Shown here one piece after another: positions 9,223-18,841 of a stretch of DNA of 64,000 nucleotides; within the stretch, counting starts at the first letter, position 1, and the number at the start of each line of letters is the position of its first letter. Where the stretch lies: positions 1 through 64,000 of the forward strand of contig NZ_QXGK01000013.1 of NCBI RefSeq assembly GCF_003952945.1. The letters are read 5' to 3'. Source of the DNA: Bifidobacterium samirii. GTDB taxonomy: Bacteria > Actinomycetota > Actinomycetes > Actinomycetales > Bifidobacteriaceae. Under the pieces are notes generated by a model, which did no database searches, was not told the DNA's origin, and was given only the letters and a program-made list of their open reading frames with translations. Both the position numbers and the translations under genes were made by a program.

Positions 9223-10356
9223 TCAGCCGTTCAGAGCCGCGGACAGGTAGTCCGTGCAACGCCGTCGCTCGACGTCCAGATTCAGACGCACCGTCTCGTA
9301 ATCGATGATGTTGTCGCTCCATCGCTCCCCTTCGATGAGGTTCTGGTCGTCCAGACCGCAGGTAGACAGCAGCGAGCTCATACGGTCGTCCATGTTGACC
9401 TTGCCGTTGTGCTTGCCTCGGACCACATGGAACTGCTTCTCGAACAGGATGGAGAACGCCGTGCCGTGGAACGATGCGGTGAGCACATGGTCGGCGTGCT
9501 TGATGAGGCTCAGGTAGTGGTTCGGGGCGGCCACCTCCAGCATGTGGAACCCGTACTTCTTCAGCCCGTAGGACTTGTTGCCGGTGAACATCACGTAGAC
9601 CGGCAGACCCACCGCTTCGGAGTACTGCTGCACGGCCTTGGCCGCGCTGTCGTTGAGTTCGATCGAGTCGATCGCATAGTAGAAGATGTAGGGTTCCTTC
9701 ACCAGCCGGGGGGCTGTGATGTCGTCGTAGTCGGTCTGTTCCAGCAGCAGCGTCGGATCGATCACCTGGGTGACCGGCTTGTCGATGATGCCGTTGAGAT
9801 ATGTCTGCGCGGTCTTCTCGCGCACGGCGATCGCGGAGTAGTCCGCCAGCAGCGCGCGGTAGCGGTCCGCGAGCGCCGCGTCCCCCTGCTTGTCGAGGAT
9901 GTGGCCGCCCATGCTGGAGGCGTACGACACCTTGGGCTTGTGGTGCACGAACGAGAGGAAGTACGCGTCGCTGTAGTCCCATGCGTCCATGTTCCAGATC
10001 TGGTCGCTGCCGGAGACGAACACGTCGTACTGGCTTTCCAGATCGGTCATTTCGGACGGGTCTTCGTAGAACTTCGGGGTCAGTGACAGCGCCGAGCGGA
10101 TCAGCGACGTGAAATCGTCATGGCGGCGCTGAATCAGACGGTGATGCAGCAGCGCGTAGGCGTTCTTGAGGATATCCTTCGGCCCGGATACCTTCTTGTA
10201 CACGTCGTACAGGTACTGCTGACGAGGTGTCGAGAAATCGATGATGTCGCATTCGTAGCCGAGCTGTTGGATCTTACGCTGCGTGGCGAACGCCTGCAGG
10301 AACGATCCATTGTTGTGTGCGGCGTGGTAGGTAATCAGTGCAACTTTTCCACTCAT
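9223..10356 (-). CDS. polysaccharide pyruvyl transferase family protein
   Basis: The 377-residue protein begins VALITYHAAHNNGSFLQAFA and contains DVFVSGSDQIWN, the hallmark of the CsaB/PssM pyruvyl transferase family (PF04230), and HADHVLTASFHGTAFSILF near the end. Members place pyruvate ketals on sugars from phosphoenolpyruvate. The GTG at 10371 is in frame, but ATG 10356 follows GAGAG and fits the conserved N-terminus. The gene overlaps nothing after that choice; it starts 8 bases after the stop of the upstream acyltransferase. Confidence 0.85.
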   Translation of the reverse strand: MSGKVALITYHAAHNNGSFLQAFATQRKIQQLGYECDIIDFSTPRQQYLYDVYKKVSGPKDILKNAYALLHHRLIQRRHDDFTSLIRSALSLTPKFYEDPSEMTDLESQYDVFVSGSDQIWNMDAWDYSDAYFLSFVHHKPKVSYASSMGGHILDKQGDAALADRYRALLADYSAIAVREKTAQTYLNGIIDKPVTQVIDPTLLLEQTDYDDITAPRLVKEPYIFYYAIDSIELNDSAAKAVQQYSEAVGLPVYVMFTGNKSYGLKKYGFHMLEVAAPNHYLSLIKHADHVLTASFHGTAFSILFEKQFHVVRGKHNGKVNMDDRMSSLLSTCGLDDQNLIEGERWSDNIIDYETVRLNLDVERRRCTDYLSAALNG

Positions 10357-10363
10357 ATCGCTC

Positions 10364-11524
10364 TCATTCACTAATAGCGGATAAATTCCGATTTTTCATA
10401 AACCAATCAGCTAGAACATGATAGATACGCATACTGCAGTTCCAGCCACAATCAAACAGTTTGGCTTTGTTTCTGTCAATCGTAATAGCAAAAACCGCTT
10501 GTCTGGCCATATCAACAGCCAGAGCCAAAACAAAGAACAGCACCGCAAGGCAGAATTCTATGAGAAGTCTGGATAAACCACCTACATGAAGAACGGGGAA
10601 TACGTATTCTTCTAGCAGATTTGAACCAAAGCCAATAAGCAAAAAGGCAGCTAGAGTTGCGGAAGCGCAAACATTAATCACGCGAGAATGCATAACTTCC
10701 TTACGACAGCACTTCAAGACCAATCCTAAAGCAACCATAAGAGAAGGGATACACCTTGGATTGTTCATCCATCCTGCTTGCACTATGGAATCTGGCTTGA
10801 AAAGCTGCAGGATACAATTACTTACAATGCCCAGCAACAGCCCATAGAACAACATGATGTTTTCCATTTTCGGGGTCATTGATTCAAGTAAGTACCAACG
10901 AATATATGCCGTTATTACATACAAATACAGAAACAGCATCACCGAATATCCCATATTCAACTGAATATATGGAATAAATCCCCATAGTGCAATCGAAATA
11001 ATAAGGAGATTACGATGCCTTATCTCTCCCAGGCTCCGTAATCCTTCATTGAGCCATGGATGAATAAACAGGAAAATTATATAGCTTGTCGGGTACCACC
11101 AGCGCCCAGAAAGAAATGGGAATAACGAAAAAATACCACTCTTGACTATGCCTCTTGTTGAATAAATGCCATTGCACCATAGTTCCATCAACGTTTCCAC
11201 AAAGAAAAGACCGATGGAGTAAAACAGCAACTGTCGTTCCAGTAACCAAGATCGACGAAGATTTCGCTTTATAGAGACGCTCTCCCCGCACATATACCAG
11301 GCGCTAATCATGAAGAAGAGGTCATCGCCAACGCCACCGAAATTAGATAGTAAACCTACGGTATTCAGCAGAGAAAAACGTTCAAATGCACCACTATCTG
11401 CAACAATAGCATCAACCGACCAGTGGAAATGATTCAGTACGATAAGGAACATCGCAAAAATTCTCAGCAATTCCACATTAGAGTTACGCTTATCGTATCT
11501 TGAATTAGAGATTCTCTGAGACAT
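10364..11524 (-). CDS. acyltransferase 3 family membrane protein (AT-rich insert)
   Basis: The 386-residue, roughly 10-helix acyltransferase-3 protein opens with RNSNVELLRIFAMFLIVLNH. It is probably an O-acyltransferase for the capsule. This gene is AT-rich although both neighbouring genes are mainly GC-rich; the low-GC segment extends into the 3' 250 bases of the adjacent GT4 gene, suggesting a transferred cassette with a junction at about 11.78 kb. The start ATG has GGGAG 12 bases upstream. Confidence 0.85.
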   Translation of the reverse strand: MSQRISNSRYDKRNSNVELLRIFAMFLIVLNHFHWSVDAIVADSGAFERFSLLNTVGLLSNFGGVGDDLFFMISAWYMCGESVSIKRNLRRSWLLERQLLFYSIGLFFVETLMELWCNGIYSTRGIVKSGIFSLFPFLSGRWWYPTSYIIFLFIHPWLNEGLRSLGEIRHRNLLIISIALWGFIPYIQLNMGYSVMLFLYLYVITAYIRWYLLESMTPKMENIMLFYGLLLGIVSNCILQLFKPDSIVQAGWMNNPRCIPSLMVALGLVLKCCRKEVMHSRVINVCASATLAAFLLIGFGSNLLEEYVFPVLHVGGLSRLLIEFCLAVLFFVLALAVDMARQAVFAITIDRNKAKLFDCGWNCSMRIYHVLADWFMKNRNLSAISE

Positions 11525-11526
11525 AA

Positions 11527-12624
11527 TCAGACGTCACTCCCAAGAACAGAAATCCACAAATCGACAATCACTTCCTTACTGAAATAATCAGTATCTTTAC
11601 GCGCCATCACCGAATATGATCTACGTCTATCCGTATTCTCAATCAGAGAACCAATAGACTCAGCCATGCTTCCAAGGTCACCTTCAGGAATGAGATCGCC
11701 ATTTATCTTTTCCCGGATAATCTCAGAAGGACCAGTCTCGCAATCAAAACTCACGATGGGCAGCTTGTAGGCTTTCGCTTCCAACAACACCATGGGTAGG
11801 CCCTCGAAGCGGGAGGTCATGACGAACATGGCGGCGCTGCGGTAATACGCATCCATGTCATCGACGCGTCCCTTGAGGATGAGCTGGCCGCCGATGCCGG
11901 CCCGGGCAATCTTCTCCTCCAGCATGGGTCGGTCCTCGCCTTCGCCGAGGATGAGCCACTGCCAATCAGGATGCTGCGGCAGCACCTGAGCGGCCACGTC
12001 CACCAGCATGTCGAAGCCCTTCTGGTAGGTCAGGCGCCCCGAGCTGATGATGGTCTTCGATGTCGCGTCATACACCGATTCCGGTGTGATCCGCTGCATG
12101 GGGTTCGGGATAGCGATGACCGGACACTTCGGGTGCGCGTTCTCCTCGTAGAGCTTCCGGTCAGCTTCGGTGAGCGTGACGATGGCGTCCGCCTTGTGGG
12201 CCGCCCAACGTCGGGTGAGCTTGCGGTACGGCACGCTGGGGTTCTGATGGTAGTTGAAATGCTCCCAGGAGATGACCTTCACGCCCGTCCTGTGCTTGAG
12301 CGGCAGCGAATACATGTCGAGGATGCCGTCGATGTCGACCAGCACGTCGATATGGCGGGACTCCACCAGCTTGCGCAGACGGCCGACCGTGTCGAAGTAA
12401 TGCTGGATGCCATGGGTCGGCTTGTCATAGACCGTATATCGGGCGATGGCGCCGTCGATCCGGAAGAACGGTTCCGAAGCCTCCTCGAACAGGCTGACGA
12501 ACGAGATCTCATACTCGTGGCGCTGCACCAAAGCATTAGCAATGAGGATGGAGACGTTTTCAGTACCTCCGGAACGGGTGACGTCACCGGAGAAGAACGC
12601 AATATGCGGGGTACGGGTGGTCAT
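11527..12624 (-). CDS. glycosyltransferase family 4
   Basis: The 365-residue GT-B enzyme has SGGTENVSILIANAL near the N-terminus and ISSGRLTYQKGFDMLVDVA, then MTSRFEGLPMVLLEAKAYKLP (the EX7E motif) in the donor-binding half. It acts in the cytoplasm on the lipid-linked repeat unit; sugar unknown. The start overlaps the upstream hexapeptide acetyltransferase stop by 4 bases. The last 250 bases (11527 to about 11780) are AT-rich whereas the rest is GC-rich, which suggests recombination within the gene. Confidence 0.9.
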   Translation of the reverse strand: MTTRTPHIAFFSGDVTRSGGTENVSILIANALVQRHEYEISFVSLFEEASEPFFRIDGAIARYTVYDKPTHGIQHYFDTVGRLRKLVESRHIDVLVDIDGILDMYSLPLKHRTGVKVISWEHFNYHQNPSVPYRKLTRRWAAHKADAIVTLTEADRKLYEENAHPKCPVIAIPNPMQRITPESVYDATSKTIISSGRLTYQKGFDMLVDVAAQVLPQHPDWQWLILGEGEDRPMLEEKIARAGIGGQLILKGRVDDMDAYYRSAAMFVMTSRFEGLPMVLLEAKAYKLPIVSFDCETGPSEIIREKINGDLIPEGDLGSMAESIGSLIENTDRRRSYSVMARKDTDYFSKEVIVDLWISVLGSDV

Positions 12625-13223
12625 CGGGAGCCGCCTTCCTTGACGGAATATTCCTCGTCGGGCACCAGATTCGGCACGAGATTATGGCAGTATCCTTCCG
12701 TGGCATTGTCACGATGGATGATGCGTGCAGGATTACCGATGACGATGCTGTGGTCGGGCACATCGAAGTTCACGTACGAATTCGGTGAGATCAGCACGTC
12801 GTTACCGACACGGATACCGCCGACGATGACGGCATTCGTGCCGACCCACACCCGATTGCCCAGCTTGGGTACACCGACATGACGGCCGCGGTTCTCTTGG
12901 CCGATGAGCACACCCGGACTAAGATTCACGTTGCTGCCCAGCCGTGCCTCACCGTTCACGATCACCGTACCGCGATGGCCGATGAACAGTCCGGCATCGA
13001 TGCTGGCGCCATACCCGATCTGGAATCCGCTCTTCTTGGACAGACCAAGTAGACGGAACCGATACCAGTAATACGGCAGCCCACTGCGGTGGGCCTGAGC
13101 CTTGCGCAGCAGCGACGAATATCGGAACCCGAGCTGCACGAACCGCTGCTTCACTATCCGGGAGCGGGACGAGCCACCGGCATACCGGTGGCAATCCGAT
13201 GCGATGAGATCCTGAACGGTCAT
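12621..13223 (-). CDS. serine acetyltransferase-like hexapeptide transferase
   Basis: The 200-residue protein ends in a left-handed beta helix of hexapeptide repeats: IGYGASIDAGLFIGHRGTVIVNG, then VGVPKLGNRVWVGTNAVIVG and GNPARIIHR. The fold and layout resemble the CysE-like capsule acetyltransferases rather than housekeeping CysE, which is longer. It probably O-acetylates a sugar with acetyl-CoA. GGAGG precedes the start and there are 4-base overlaps with the genes on both sides. Confidence 0.8.
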   Translation of the reverse strand: MTVQDLIASDCHRYAGGSSRSRIVKQRFVQLGFRYSSLLRKAQAHRSGLPYYWYRFRLLGLSKKSGFQIGYGASIDAGLFIGHRGTVIVNGEARLGSNVNLSPGVLIGQENRGRHVGVPKLGNRVWVGTNAVIVGGIRVGNDVLISPNSYVNFDVPDHSIVIGNPARIIHRDNATEGYCHNLVPNLVPDEEYSVKEGGSR

Positions 13224-14428
13224 CGGATGTGCACCTCCTGCAGCATACGCTCCTCCTGACTCAATGGAATCTTCTGATAGCGGTTGCAGACCAGCAGCAG
13301 TAGCACCGGGAACGTGGCTGATTCATGCCTCGTCCACGAACCGAAATCAGGTTCGAAGATGAAGGATGCCAACGCGTACCCGATATACACGCATAGCGCG
13401 ATGAACAGGTTCGGATCGTCGATGTTGTTGATCTGGCGGATGAGGTTCACCATGTAGAACGTGATCATGCACTGGAACGCGAAGAACGGCAGATAATACG
13501 CGCCCTTCAACGCCAGTTCCAACGGAATCAGCATACGGAACGCATTGAACACGTAATTCGCCATGAACACCAGCAGGCCATCGCCGGGAATCCAGTTGCG
13601 AATCAGTGTGGCGGAGTCGGCACTCTCACCGAAAGCAGTATTGTAACCAGAACGCAATCCGATCATCTGGTTGTATTCATCCGGCATCATGCGCTGTGCC
13701 ATCAGCATCATCGCATAGATGCCCGCATAGAGGATGACCAGAATGCCGATCATCGACCCGAAACCGAGACGCTGCCGTCTACGGAACAGCACCAGCACCA
13801 CATACACCGCAAGAATCAGCGCAGCGATGAGGATGTAGTATTCCCGGAAAAACGTGCTCTCGTAGTAGAGGATACCAGCGCTCGCCAGCGCTTTGATCAG
13901 TGAATTGTGCAACGGGATGAGGAGCACCAGATACACGGCGAAGAAGAACGCGAACTGGATGATATCTTTGCCGATGTTGAAGATGTAGATATTGAGCAGA
14001 CCGACCGTAGCCAGAATGAACAAGGACTGCAGCAGATCCGGCGCGTCCGCCCGCAATACCATGAACAGCACCAGCGCAGTGCCGATGATGCCCAGACAGA
14101 TGGACCAGTCGAGCATCGTCGTGAGATTGGCGAAATTGAGCTTCGCAAACAGATCGGACGCGGTGCGATAGTCGCCCTCCCACTCCTGGGTGGTTTCAGT
14201 GAGAGTGAATCCCAACGTATAGTTCGTCATCTTCAGGATGCGAGTGTTGTCGTAGAAATAATTATCCGGCAGGATATACGCAACCATCAGTTTGGCGGCG
14301 ATCATCACCGGAAAAATCAACGCCAGCAGCGCATTCTTATTGCGCAGTTCCATCGCCTGGCGGCGTTCCCGACGCTCGCGTCGGGTCATGCCGCCGGGAC
14401 GAGAGTATGCCGAATCGAGAGAGACCAT
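13220..14428 (-). CDS. EpsG/Wzy-like polysaccharide polymerase
   Basis: This is a 402-residue membrane protein with about 10-11 helices and a long extracytoplasmic loop after the first helix (MTNYTLGFTLTETTQEWEGD). Length, topology and position in a Wzx/Wzy locus fit the polymerase; sequence similarity among Wzy proteins is always weak, so this is by elimination and topology. The start ATG shares one base with the TGA of the upstream fusion gene, so translation is coupled. A highly basic region MTRRERRERRQAMELRNK precedes the first helix. Confidence 0.75.
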   Translation of the reverse strand: MVSLDSAYSRPGGMTRRERRERRQAMELRNKNALLALIFPVMIAAKLMVAYILPDNYFYDNTRILKMTNYTLGFTLTETTQEWEGDYRTASDLFAKLNFANLTTMLDWSICLGIIGTALVLFMVLRADAPDLLQSLFILATVGLLNIYIFNIGKDIIQFAFFFAVYLVLLIPLHNSLIKALASAGILYYESTFFREYYILIAALILAVYVVLVLFRRRQRLGFGSMIGILVILYAGIYAMMLMAQRMMPDEYNQMIGLRSGYNTAFGESADSATLIRNWIPGDGLLVFMANYVFNAFRMLIPLELALKGAYYLPFFAFQCMITFYMVNLIRQINNIDDPNLFIALCVYIGYALASFIFEPDFGSWTRHESATFPVLLLLVCNRYQKIPLSQEERMLQEVHIR

Positions 14429-16209
14429 CAGCCGCTCACCTTACCGGCGCCGGAATCCCGTCCTTCGGCCTTCGCCAGTTCGTCCAGATAGAAGCGCTGG
14501 AGCCACTCGGCGTTCGCAGTGATGTCGAAGCCGGCCTGGGTGACCAGTTCCGGCCCCTGCGCACGGTCCGCGACCGCGGGCTGCGCGGCCTGATCGAGGA
14601 TGCGCTGCGCCCACTCCTCCGGGGCGGCGTCCAAGGCGACCACCTGCACGTTGCCGGTGATGTCGCACTGCCTGGGCACGCGGTCCGAGATGGTGCACGG
14701 CAGGCCGGCAGCCTGAGCCTCCACCATCGTCACCGGCAGGCCCTCGAACAGGCTCGGCAGCACGAACGCGTCCATGCCCTGCATGATGCGGTTCACGTCG
14801 GAGCGCACGCCGAGGAACCTGACTGCATCCTGCAGGCCGAGTTCGCGCACCTTGGCGCGGATCTGGTTCTTCAGCTCGTCGTTCAGTTCACCGCCGCCCA
14901 CGAGCCACAGCTCGCTGTTCGGCTGCGCGCGGTGCACCGCGGCGAAGATGTCGATGAGGAACGTGTGGTTCTTCTGCGGGAAGAAGCGGCCCACATGGCC
15001 GAGCACGAACGTGTCCTCCCCCGGCGTGCCGAATTCGGCGCGCATCTGGGCGCGCACGGATTCGTCGTACCGGTAGAGGCCCGTGTCGATCGCGTTGCGC
15101 TGCTGGATCACGCGCGAGCGGTTCTTCTCGCCGAACAGCCAGTCGCCCGCCTCCTCGCCGCACGCGAACATGTGCGTCGTGTACTTGGGCAGGCGCAGCC
15201 GGAAGTATTCGCGGAAGATCGACTTCAGGTCGAAGCCCACCGGACGGTTGTGCGCGTGCGCGATGCGCACCGGAATGCCCAGCTTCGACGCCTCGCGCAG
15301 GCCGAAATAGCTGCGCTCCTCCAGGTTCGAGTGGATGATCCGGTACTCCGGATGCGCGGTGAGGAACGCGCGGAACTCCTTCTTGTACCGGCCGAAGTAC
15401 TGCGGGTACATCGGGCACATACGGTAGATGCGCCCGCCCAGCGCCTCGATCTCGTCCTCGTACGCGGCACGGTAGTCGCGGTTCACCAGGAAATCGTAGG
15501 TGACCTTGCTGCGGTCCATATGCCGCAGATAGTTCATCATCATCGTCTCGGCGCCACCGCGGTCCATCACCGTGTCAAGCACCAGCACGCGGGTCGGGGC
15601 GTCGCCGGCGCCGGCGGTCGTCGGCGCCGCCGCTCCCCCGGCCGAATCATGACCGGCGGCAGCCGTCGCATCGGCGGCGACCGTCGGCGCGGATGCGACG
15701 GCGGCTACGACGGCCGGCTCGGCGCGGCGGATCGGGTCGACGCGCAGCGACGACTCCATCCGCACCACCGAATCGGCGGGGATGTCGCCGGACACGACGC
15801 AGCCGGCGCCGATCACGGTGTTGTCGCCGATCGTCGAGCCTTTGAGGATCGTCACGTTGGAGCCGATCCAGCAGTGGCGGCCGATACGCACCGGCGCCTC
15901 GGTGTAGCCCTGATCCTTGATCGCGACGGTCGGGTCGGCGAAACGGTGGTTGTGGTCGTACACGTGCACGTTCTCGCCGAAGATCGTCTCGCTGCCAATC
16001 GAGATCAGCTGGCGCGCGTGCAGGCCGCAGCCGTTGTTGAAGAACACGTTGTCGCCGATCTCGATGCGCCCGCCGTTGTCGCAGGTCGCCTGGAAGCCGC
16101 GGCGCATGTGGAACGCCTTGCCCCAGCGCATGCGGCGGCCGTACACCACCTTGTACACGGCCTTGAGCAGCAGGCCGGTGAACCGGTACCAGAGTTTGAT
16201 CGCGATCAT
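14428..16209 (-). CDS. acetyltransferase-GT4 glycosyltransferase fusion
   Basis: This 593-residue protein joins two enzymes. Residues 1-155 form a maltose-O-acetyltransferase-like hexapeptide domain (IEIGDNVFFNNGCGLHARQ, VRIGRHCWIGSNVTILKGST). Residues about 158-205 are an Ala/Thr/Gly/Asp linker (VVAAVASAPTVAADATAAAG). Residues about 206-593 are a GT4 domain (DRGGAETMMMNYLRH, LGHVGRFFPQKNHTFLIDIF, SLFEGLPVTMVEAQAAGLP with EX7E). Normally these are separate proteins. The frame is open through the linker with consistent GC-rich codons, so the fusion looks genuine. It overlaps the upstream GT4 gene by 4 bases, with a GGAGG site. Confidence 0.85.
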   Translation of the reverse strand: MIAIKLWYRFTGLLLKAVYKVVYGRRMRWGKAFHMRRGFQATCDNGGRIEIGDNVFFNNGCGLHARQLISIGSETIFGENVHVYDHNHRFADPTVAIKDQGYTEAPVRIGRHCWIGSNVTILKGSTIGDNTVIGAGCVVSGDIPADSVVRMESSLRVDPIRRAEPAVVAAVASAPTVAADATAAAGHDSAGGAAAPTTAGAGDAPTRVLVLDTVMDRGGAETMMMNYLRHMDRSKVTYDFLVNRDYRAAYEDEIEALGGRIYRMCPMYPQYFGRYKKEFRAFLTAHPEYRIIHSNLEERSYFGLREASKLGIPVRIAHAHNRPVGFDLKSIFREYFRLRLPKYTTHMFACGEEAGDWLFGEKNRSRVIQQRNAIDTGLYRYDESVRAQMRAEFGTPGEDTFVLGHVGRFFPQKNHTFLIDIFAAVHRAQPNSELWLVGGGELNDELKNQIRAKVRELGLQDAVRFLGVRSDVNRIMQGMDAFVLPSLFEGLPVTMVEAQAAGLPCTISDRVPRQCDITGNVQVVALDAAPEEWAQRILDQAAQPAVADRAQGPELVTQAGFDITANAEWLQRFYLDELAKAEGRDSGAGKVSG

Positions 16210-17363
16210 GCGGCCGCCTCCTCGTAATGCGCACTGATGGTCTCGAGCATGCGGTCGAGTGTGAACCGGTCACGGAACGAGCCGACGACCGCCTCGCGCG
16301 GCATCGGATCGTCCAGCAGCCGCAGCACGGCCGCGGCGCCCGCCTCCACGTCGCCCACCGGGAACAGCAGGCCGTTACGGCCCGGCTCCACGACCTCGTC
16401 GTTGCCGGTCGTATCGGTCGCCGCGATCGGCACGCCGGCGCGCAGCGCCTCGACCAGCGAATACGGCATCCCCTCATACAGGGACGTCAGCAGGTACACG
16501 TCGAACGCGGACACGACGCGCTCCGCGTCGGCACGGTAGCCGAGGATGTGCACCCGGTCGGCGACGCCGTGCTCACGGCAGTACGCCTCCATACGCGACG
16601 TGTACGGGCCGTCGCCGACGTACACGACGTGCACGTCGGGACGTCGTTCGATCACGCGCGCCGCAATCGCGATGGACGTCATTGGATCCTTCTGGTCGAC
16701 CAGACGCGCGGTGACGCCCACGATGGGCGCATCGTCGGGCAATCCCGCCAATGCCAGACCGAGCATCGCGCGCGCCTCGGCCTTCGACGGGACCGGCTCG
16801 TCGGCGATGCCGTTGTAGATTACCTCGAACTTGGACGGGTCGTCAAGACCAGCGTCGAGCGCGGCCCGCCGCTCCCCTTCGGACACGTTGAACGTCAGAT
16901 CGGTGACGCACCGGCTCAGCCAGCGTTCCAGCAGGGTGAACACGAGGCGCTTCTTTCCGGAGAACTCGGGAGCCTGGAACGAGTAGGCGTGCGGCGTGTA
17001 GAACACCCGTTTCACCCCGTACCGGCGGCCGCACAACGCCACGGCGAGACGTCCGATCGCGCCCGCCTTGGAGCTATGGCAGTGCACCACGTCCGGGCGC
17101 ACCTCGCGGATCAGTCGCATCGTCTGGAGCAGCGCGCGCAGCTCGTGCCTCGGGCTGATGTCGCGGCGCAGGTCGGCGCACGGGATCACGCGGGCGCGAC
17201 GGCTGAGCGCCGGCAGCGTCTCACGGTAGTAGTCGTCCATGCGGGTCGCGCCGTACAGGAGCGTGACGTCGAAACGCTCCGGATCGAGTCCGGCGATCAG
17301 ATCGGCGACGTGACGGCCGCAGCCGCCCATCGCCTCCTGGATCATCAGCACGCGACGCTTCAT
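16206..17363 (-). CDS. glycosyltransferase family 4
   Basis: The 385-residue GT-B enzyme has an N-terminal glycine-rich acceptor loop (MIQEAMGGCGRHVADLI), VVHCHSSKAGAIGRLA, PHAYSFQAPEF, and donor-domain motifs VGVTARLVDQKDPMTSI and SLYEGMPYSLVEALRAGVP (EX7E). It resembles GT4 enzymes that act early in capsule repeat assembly. It starts one base inside the stop of the tyrosine-kinase gene, so the two are translationally coupled. Confidence 0.9.
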   Translation of the reverse strand: MKRRVLMIQEAMGGCGRHVADLIAGLDPERFDVTLLYGATRMDDYYRETLPALSRRARVIPCADLRRDISPRHELRALLQTMRLIREVRPDVVHCHSSKAGAIGRLAVALCGRRYGVKRVFYTPHAYSFQAPEFSGKKRLVFTLLERWLSRCVTDLTFNVSEGERRAALDAGLDDPSKFEVIYNGIADEPVPSKAEARAMLGLALAGLPDDAPIVGVTARLVDQKDPMTSIAIAARVIERRPDVHVVYVGDGPYTSRMEAYCREHGVADRVHILGYRADAERVVSAFDVYLLTSLYEGMPYSLVEALRAGVPIAATDTTGNDEVVEPGRNGLLFPVGDVEAGAAAVLRLLDDPMPREAVVGSFRDRFTLDRMLETISAHYEEAAA

Positions 17364-18841
17364 CAGCGGTCCTCGCCGGAGCGGACGGCCGACGCGGCGC
17401 GCGCCGAGCCGCTGTGCGAGCCGCGGCCGCTGCGGCGACGCTTGCCCTCGCCGTAGTAATAGTAGTAGTAATAGCCGTTCTTGGCCTTCTTGGCCTGCTC
17501 CTGGTTGAACACGGTGCCCACCGGTTCCACGCCGATCATGCGGAACTCCTGCACGGCGTCGCGCAGCTGGCGCTTGAAGGTCACGCCCTGGCTGGCGACC
17601 AGGAGCAGACGCGCGCCGTCCTTGGCGAACACGGCGGCGTCGTTGGCGACGCGCATCGGCGTGGTGTCGATGATCACATGGTCGTAGTGCGCGGCCGCGT
17701 GCTCGAGGAACTCCTGCATGGCACGCGAGTTGATGAGGATGCTCGGGTTCGTGGTCTGCTCGCCCGCCGGCAGGATGTGGAAGTTCTCCTTCCAGTACCG
17801 CTGCACCGCGTCCGCGAACGTGACCTTGCCGGCCAGCAGGTGGGTCAGGCCCACCTTGCCATCGATGTCGAGCGTCTTGGCGGTGGACGGCTTGCGCAGA
17901 TCGGTGTCGACCAGCAGCACGCGCTCGCCGTTCTCGGCCATCGCGGCCGCCAGATTCGTGGCGATCGTGGTCTTGCCTTCGCTCGGACCGCTCGACGCGA
18001 TGACGATCACGTTCGACCGGTCGGTGCGGTCGGGGGCGAGGAACGAGAGGTTGAGCGCCAGTCGGCGCACGCTTTCGGCGGCGCGGCTCGACGGCGCGGA
18101 CACGACCACCGGGGCGCCCTCCTGGAACGCCTTGTCCTTGCCGATGATGCCCAGCGTGGGCGACTGCGCGATGCGCTGCAGGTCGGCCATCTGACGCAGA
18201 CGCTGGTCGAGCATCTCGGCGACCAGACCGGCGAACACGGCCGCCACGACGCCGATGAGCAGCATCTTGAACATGAACGACTTCACGTTCGGGGAGCTCG
18301 GCGAGCCGGGAACGGACGCCTCGCGGATCACCGACAGGTTGAGGTAGCTGAGCACGTACGTGCGCTCCGACGAGTACGAGTCGGACGACAGCTGCTCCTT
18401 GAGGCTGCGGCCCACCGCGTTCGCGATGTCGGCCGCGGTCTGCGGGTCCGTATTGGTCGCGGTGATGTTCACGAAGTACGTGGACGACGTGGAGATGCCG
18501 ATCGACCCGGCCAGCGCCGACACGGTCGTGTCGAGCTTCAGCTCGTCGATGACCGGCTGCAGCACGGCCGGCGTGGTCGCCAGCGTGGGCAGCGTGCCCA
18601 GCTGCGACGTCACATAGCTGCTCTGCGACTGGATCTCGCTGTACGAGGGCGTGCCCAGATCGGTTTCGGTGCCCGCTTCGGTCGGATTGCGGTTGAAGCT
18701 GGCGAACATCTGCGCGGTCGCGGTGTACTGGGGGGTCTGCTGGTTGACGTAGAGGAATCCGCCGGCCAGCGCCGCCAGCAGGACGACGAGCTCGACGATC
18801 AGATGCTTCTTCAGTGCCTCGAGAATGTCGGCTACTGTCAC
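17363..18841 (-). CDS. chain-length determinant / BY-kinase fusion
   Basis: The 492-residue protein joins a Wzz domain and a bacterial tyrosine kinase. Residues 1-35 contain the first helix (LIVELVVLLAALAGGFLYV), the periplasmic part holds SSNPNV-like SPSSPNVKSF before helix 2 near 170-190, and the kinase has Walker A SSGPSEGKTTIATNLAAAMA, Walker A' LLVDTDLRKPS, Walker B HVIIDTTP and a C-terminal tyrosine cluster GYYYYYYYGEG. It controls polymer length. The frame is open 45 codons further upstream, but GTG 18841 follows AAAGGAG by 7 bases and begins the conserved TVADILEALKKH, so I use it. Confidence 0.9.
   Translation of the reverse strand: MTVADILEALKKHLIVELVVLLAALAGGFLYVNQQTPQYTATAQMFASFNRNPTEAGTETDLGTPSYSEIQSQSSYVTSQLGTLPTLATTPAVLQPVIDELKLDTTVSALAGSIGISTSSTYFVNITATNTDPQTAADIANAVGRSLKEQLSSDSYSSERTYVLSYLNLSVIREASVPGSPSSPNVKSFMFKMLLIGVVAAVFAGLVAEMLDQRLRQMADLQRIAQSPTLGIIGKDKAFQEGAPVVVSAPSSRAAESVRRLALNLSFLAPDRTDRSNVIVIASSGPSEGKTTIATNLAAAMAENGERVLLVDTDLRKPSTAKTLDIDGKVGLTHLLAGKVTFADAVQRYWKENFHILPAGEQTTNPSILINSRAMQEFLEHAAAHYDHVIIDTTPMRVANDAAVFAKDGARLLLVASQGVTFKRQLRDAVQEFRMIGVEPVGTVFNQEQAKKAKNGYYYYYYYGEGKRRRSGRGSHSGSARAASAVRSGEDR

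Noticed and set aside
8191-10086. 631-codon plus-strand ORF over the nitroreductase and pyruvyl transferase genes
   Set aside because: It lies antisense to two clear enzyme genes and has the Arg/Ala/His composition of a GC-rich shadow frame.
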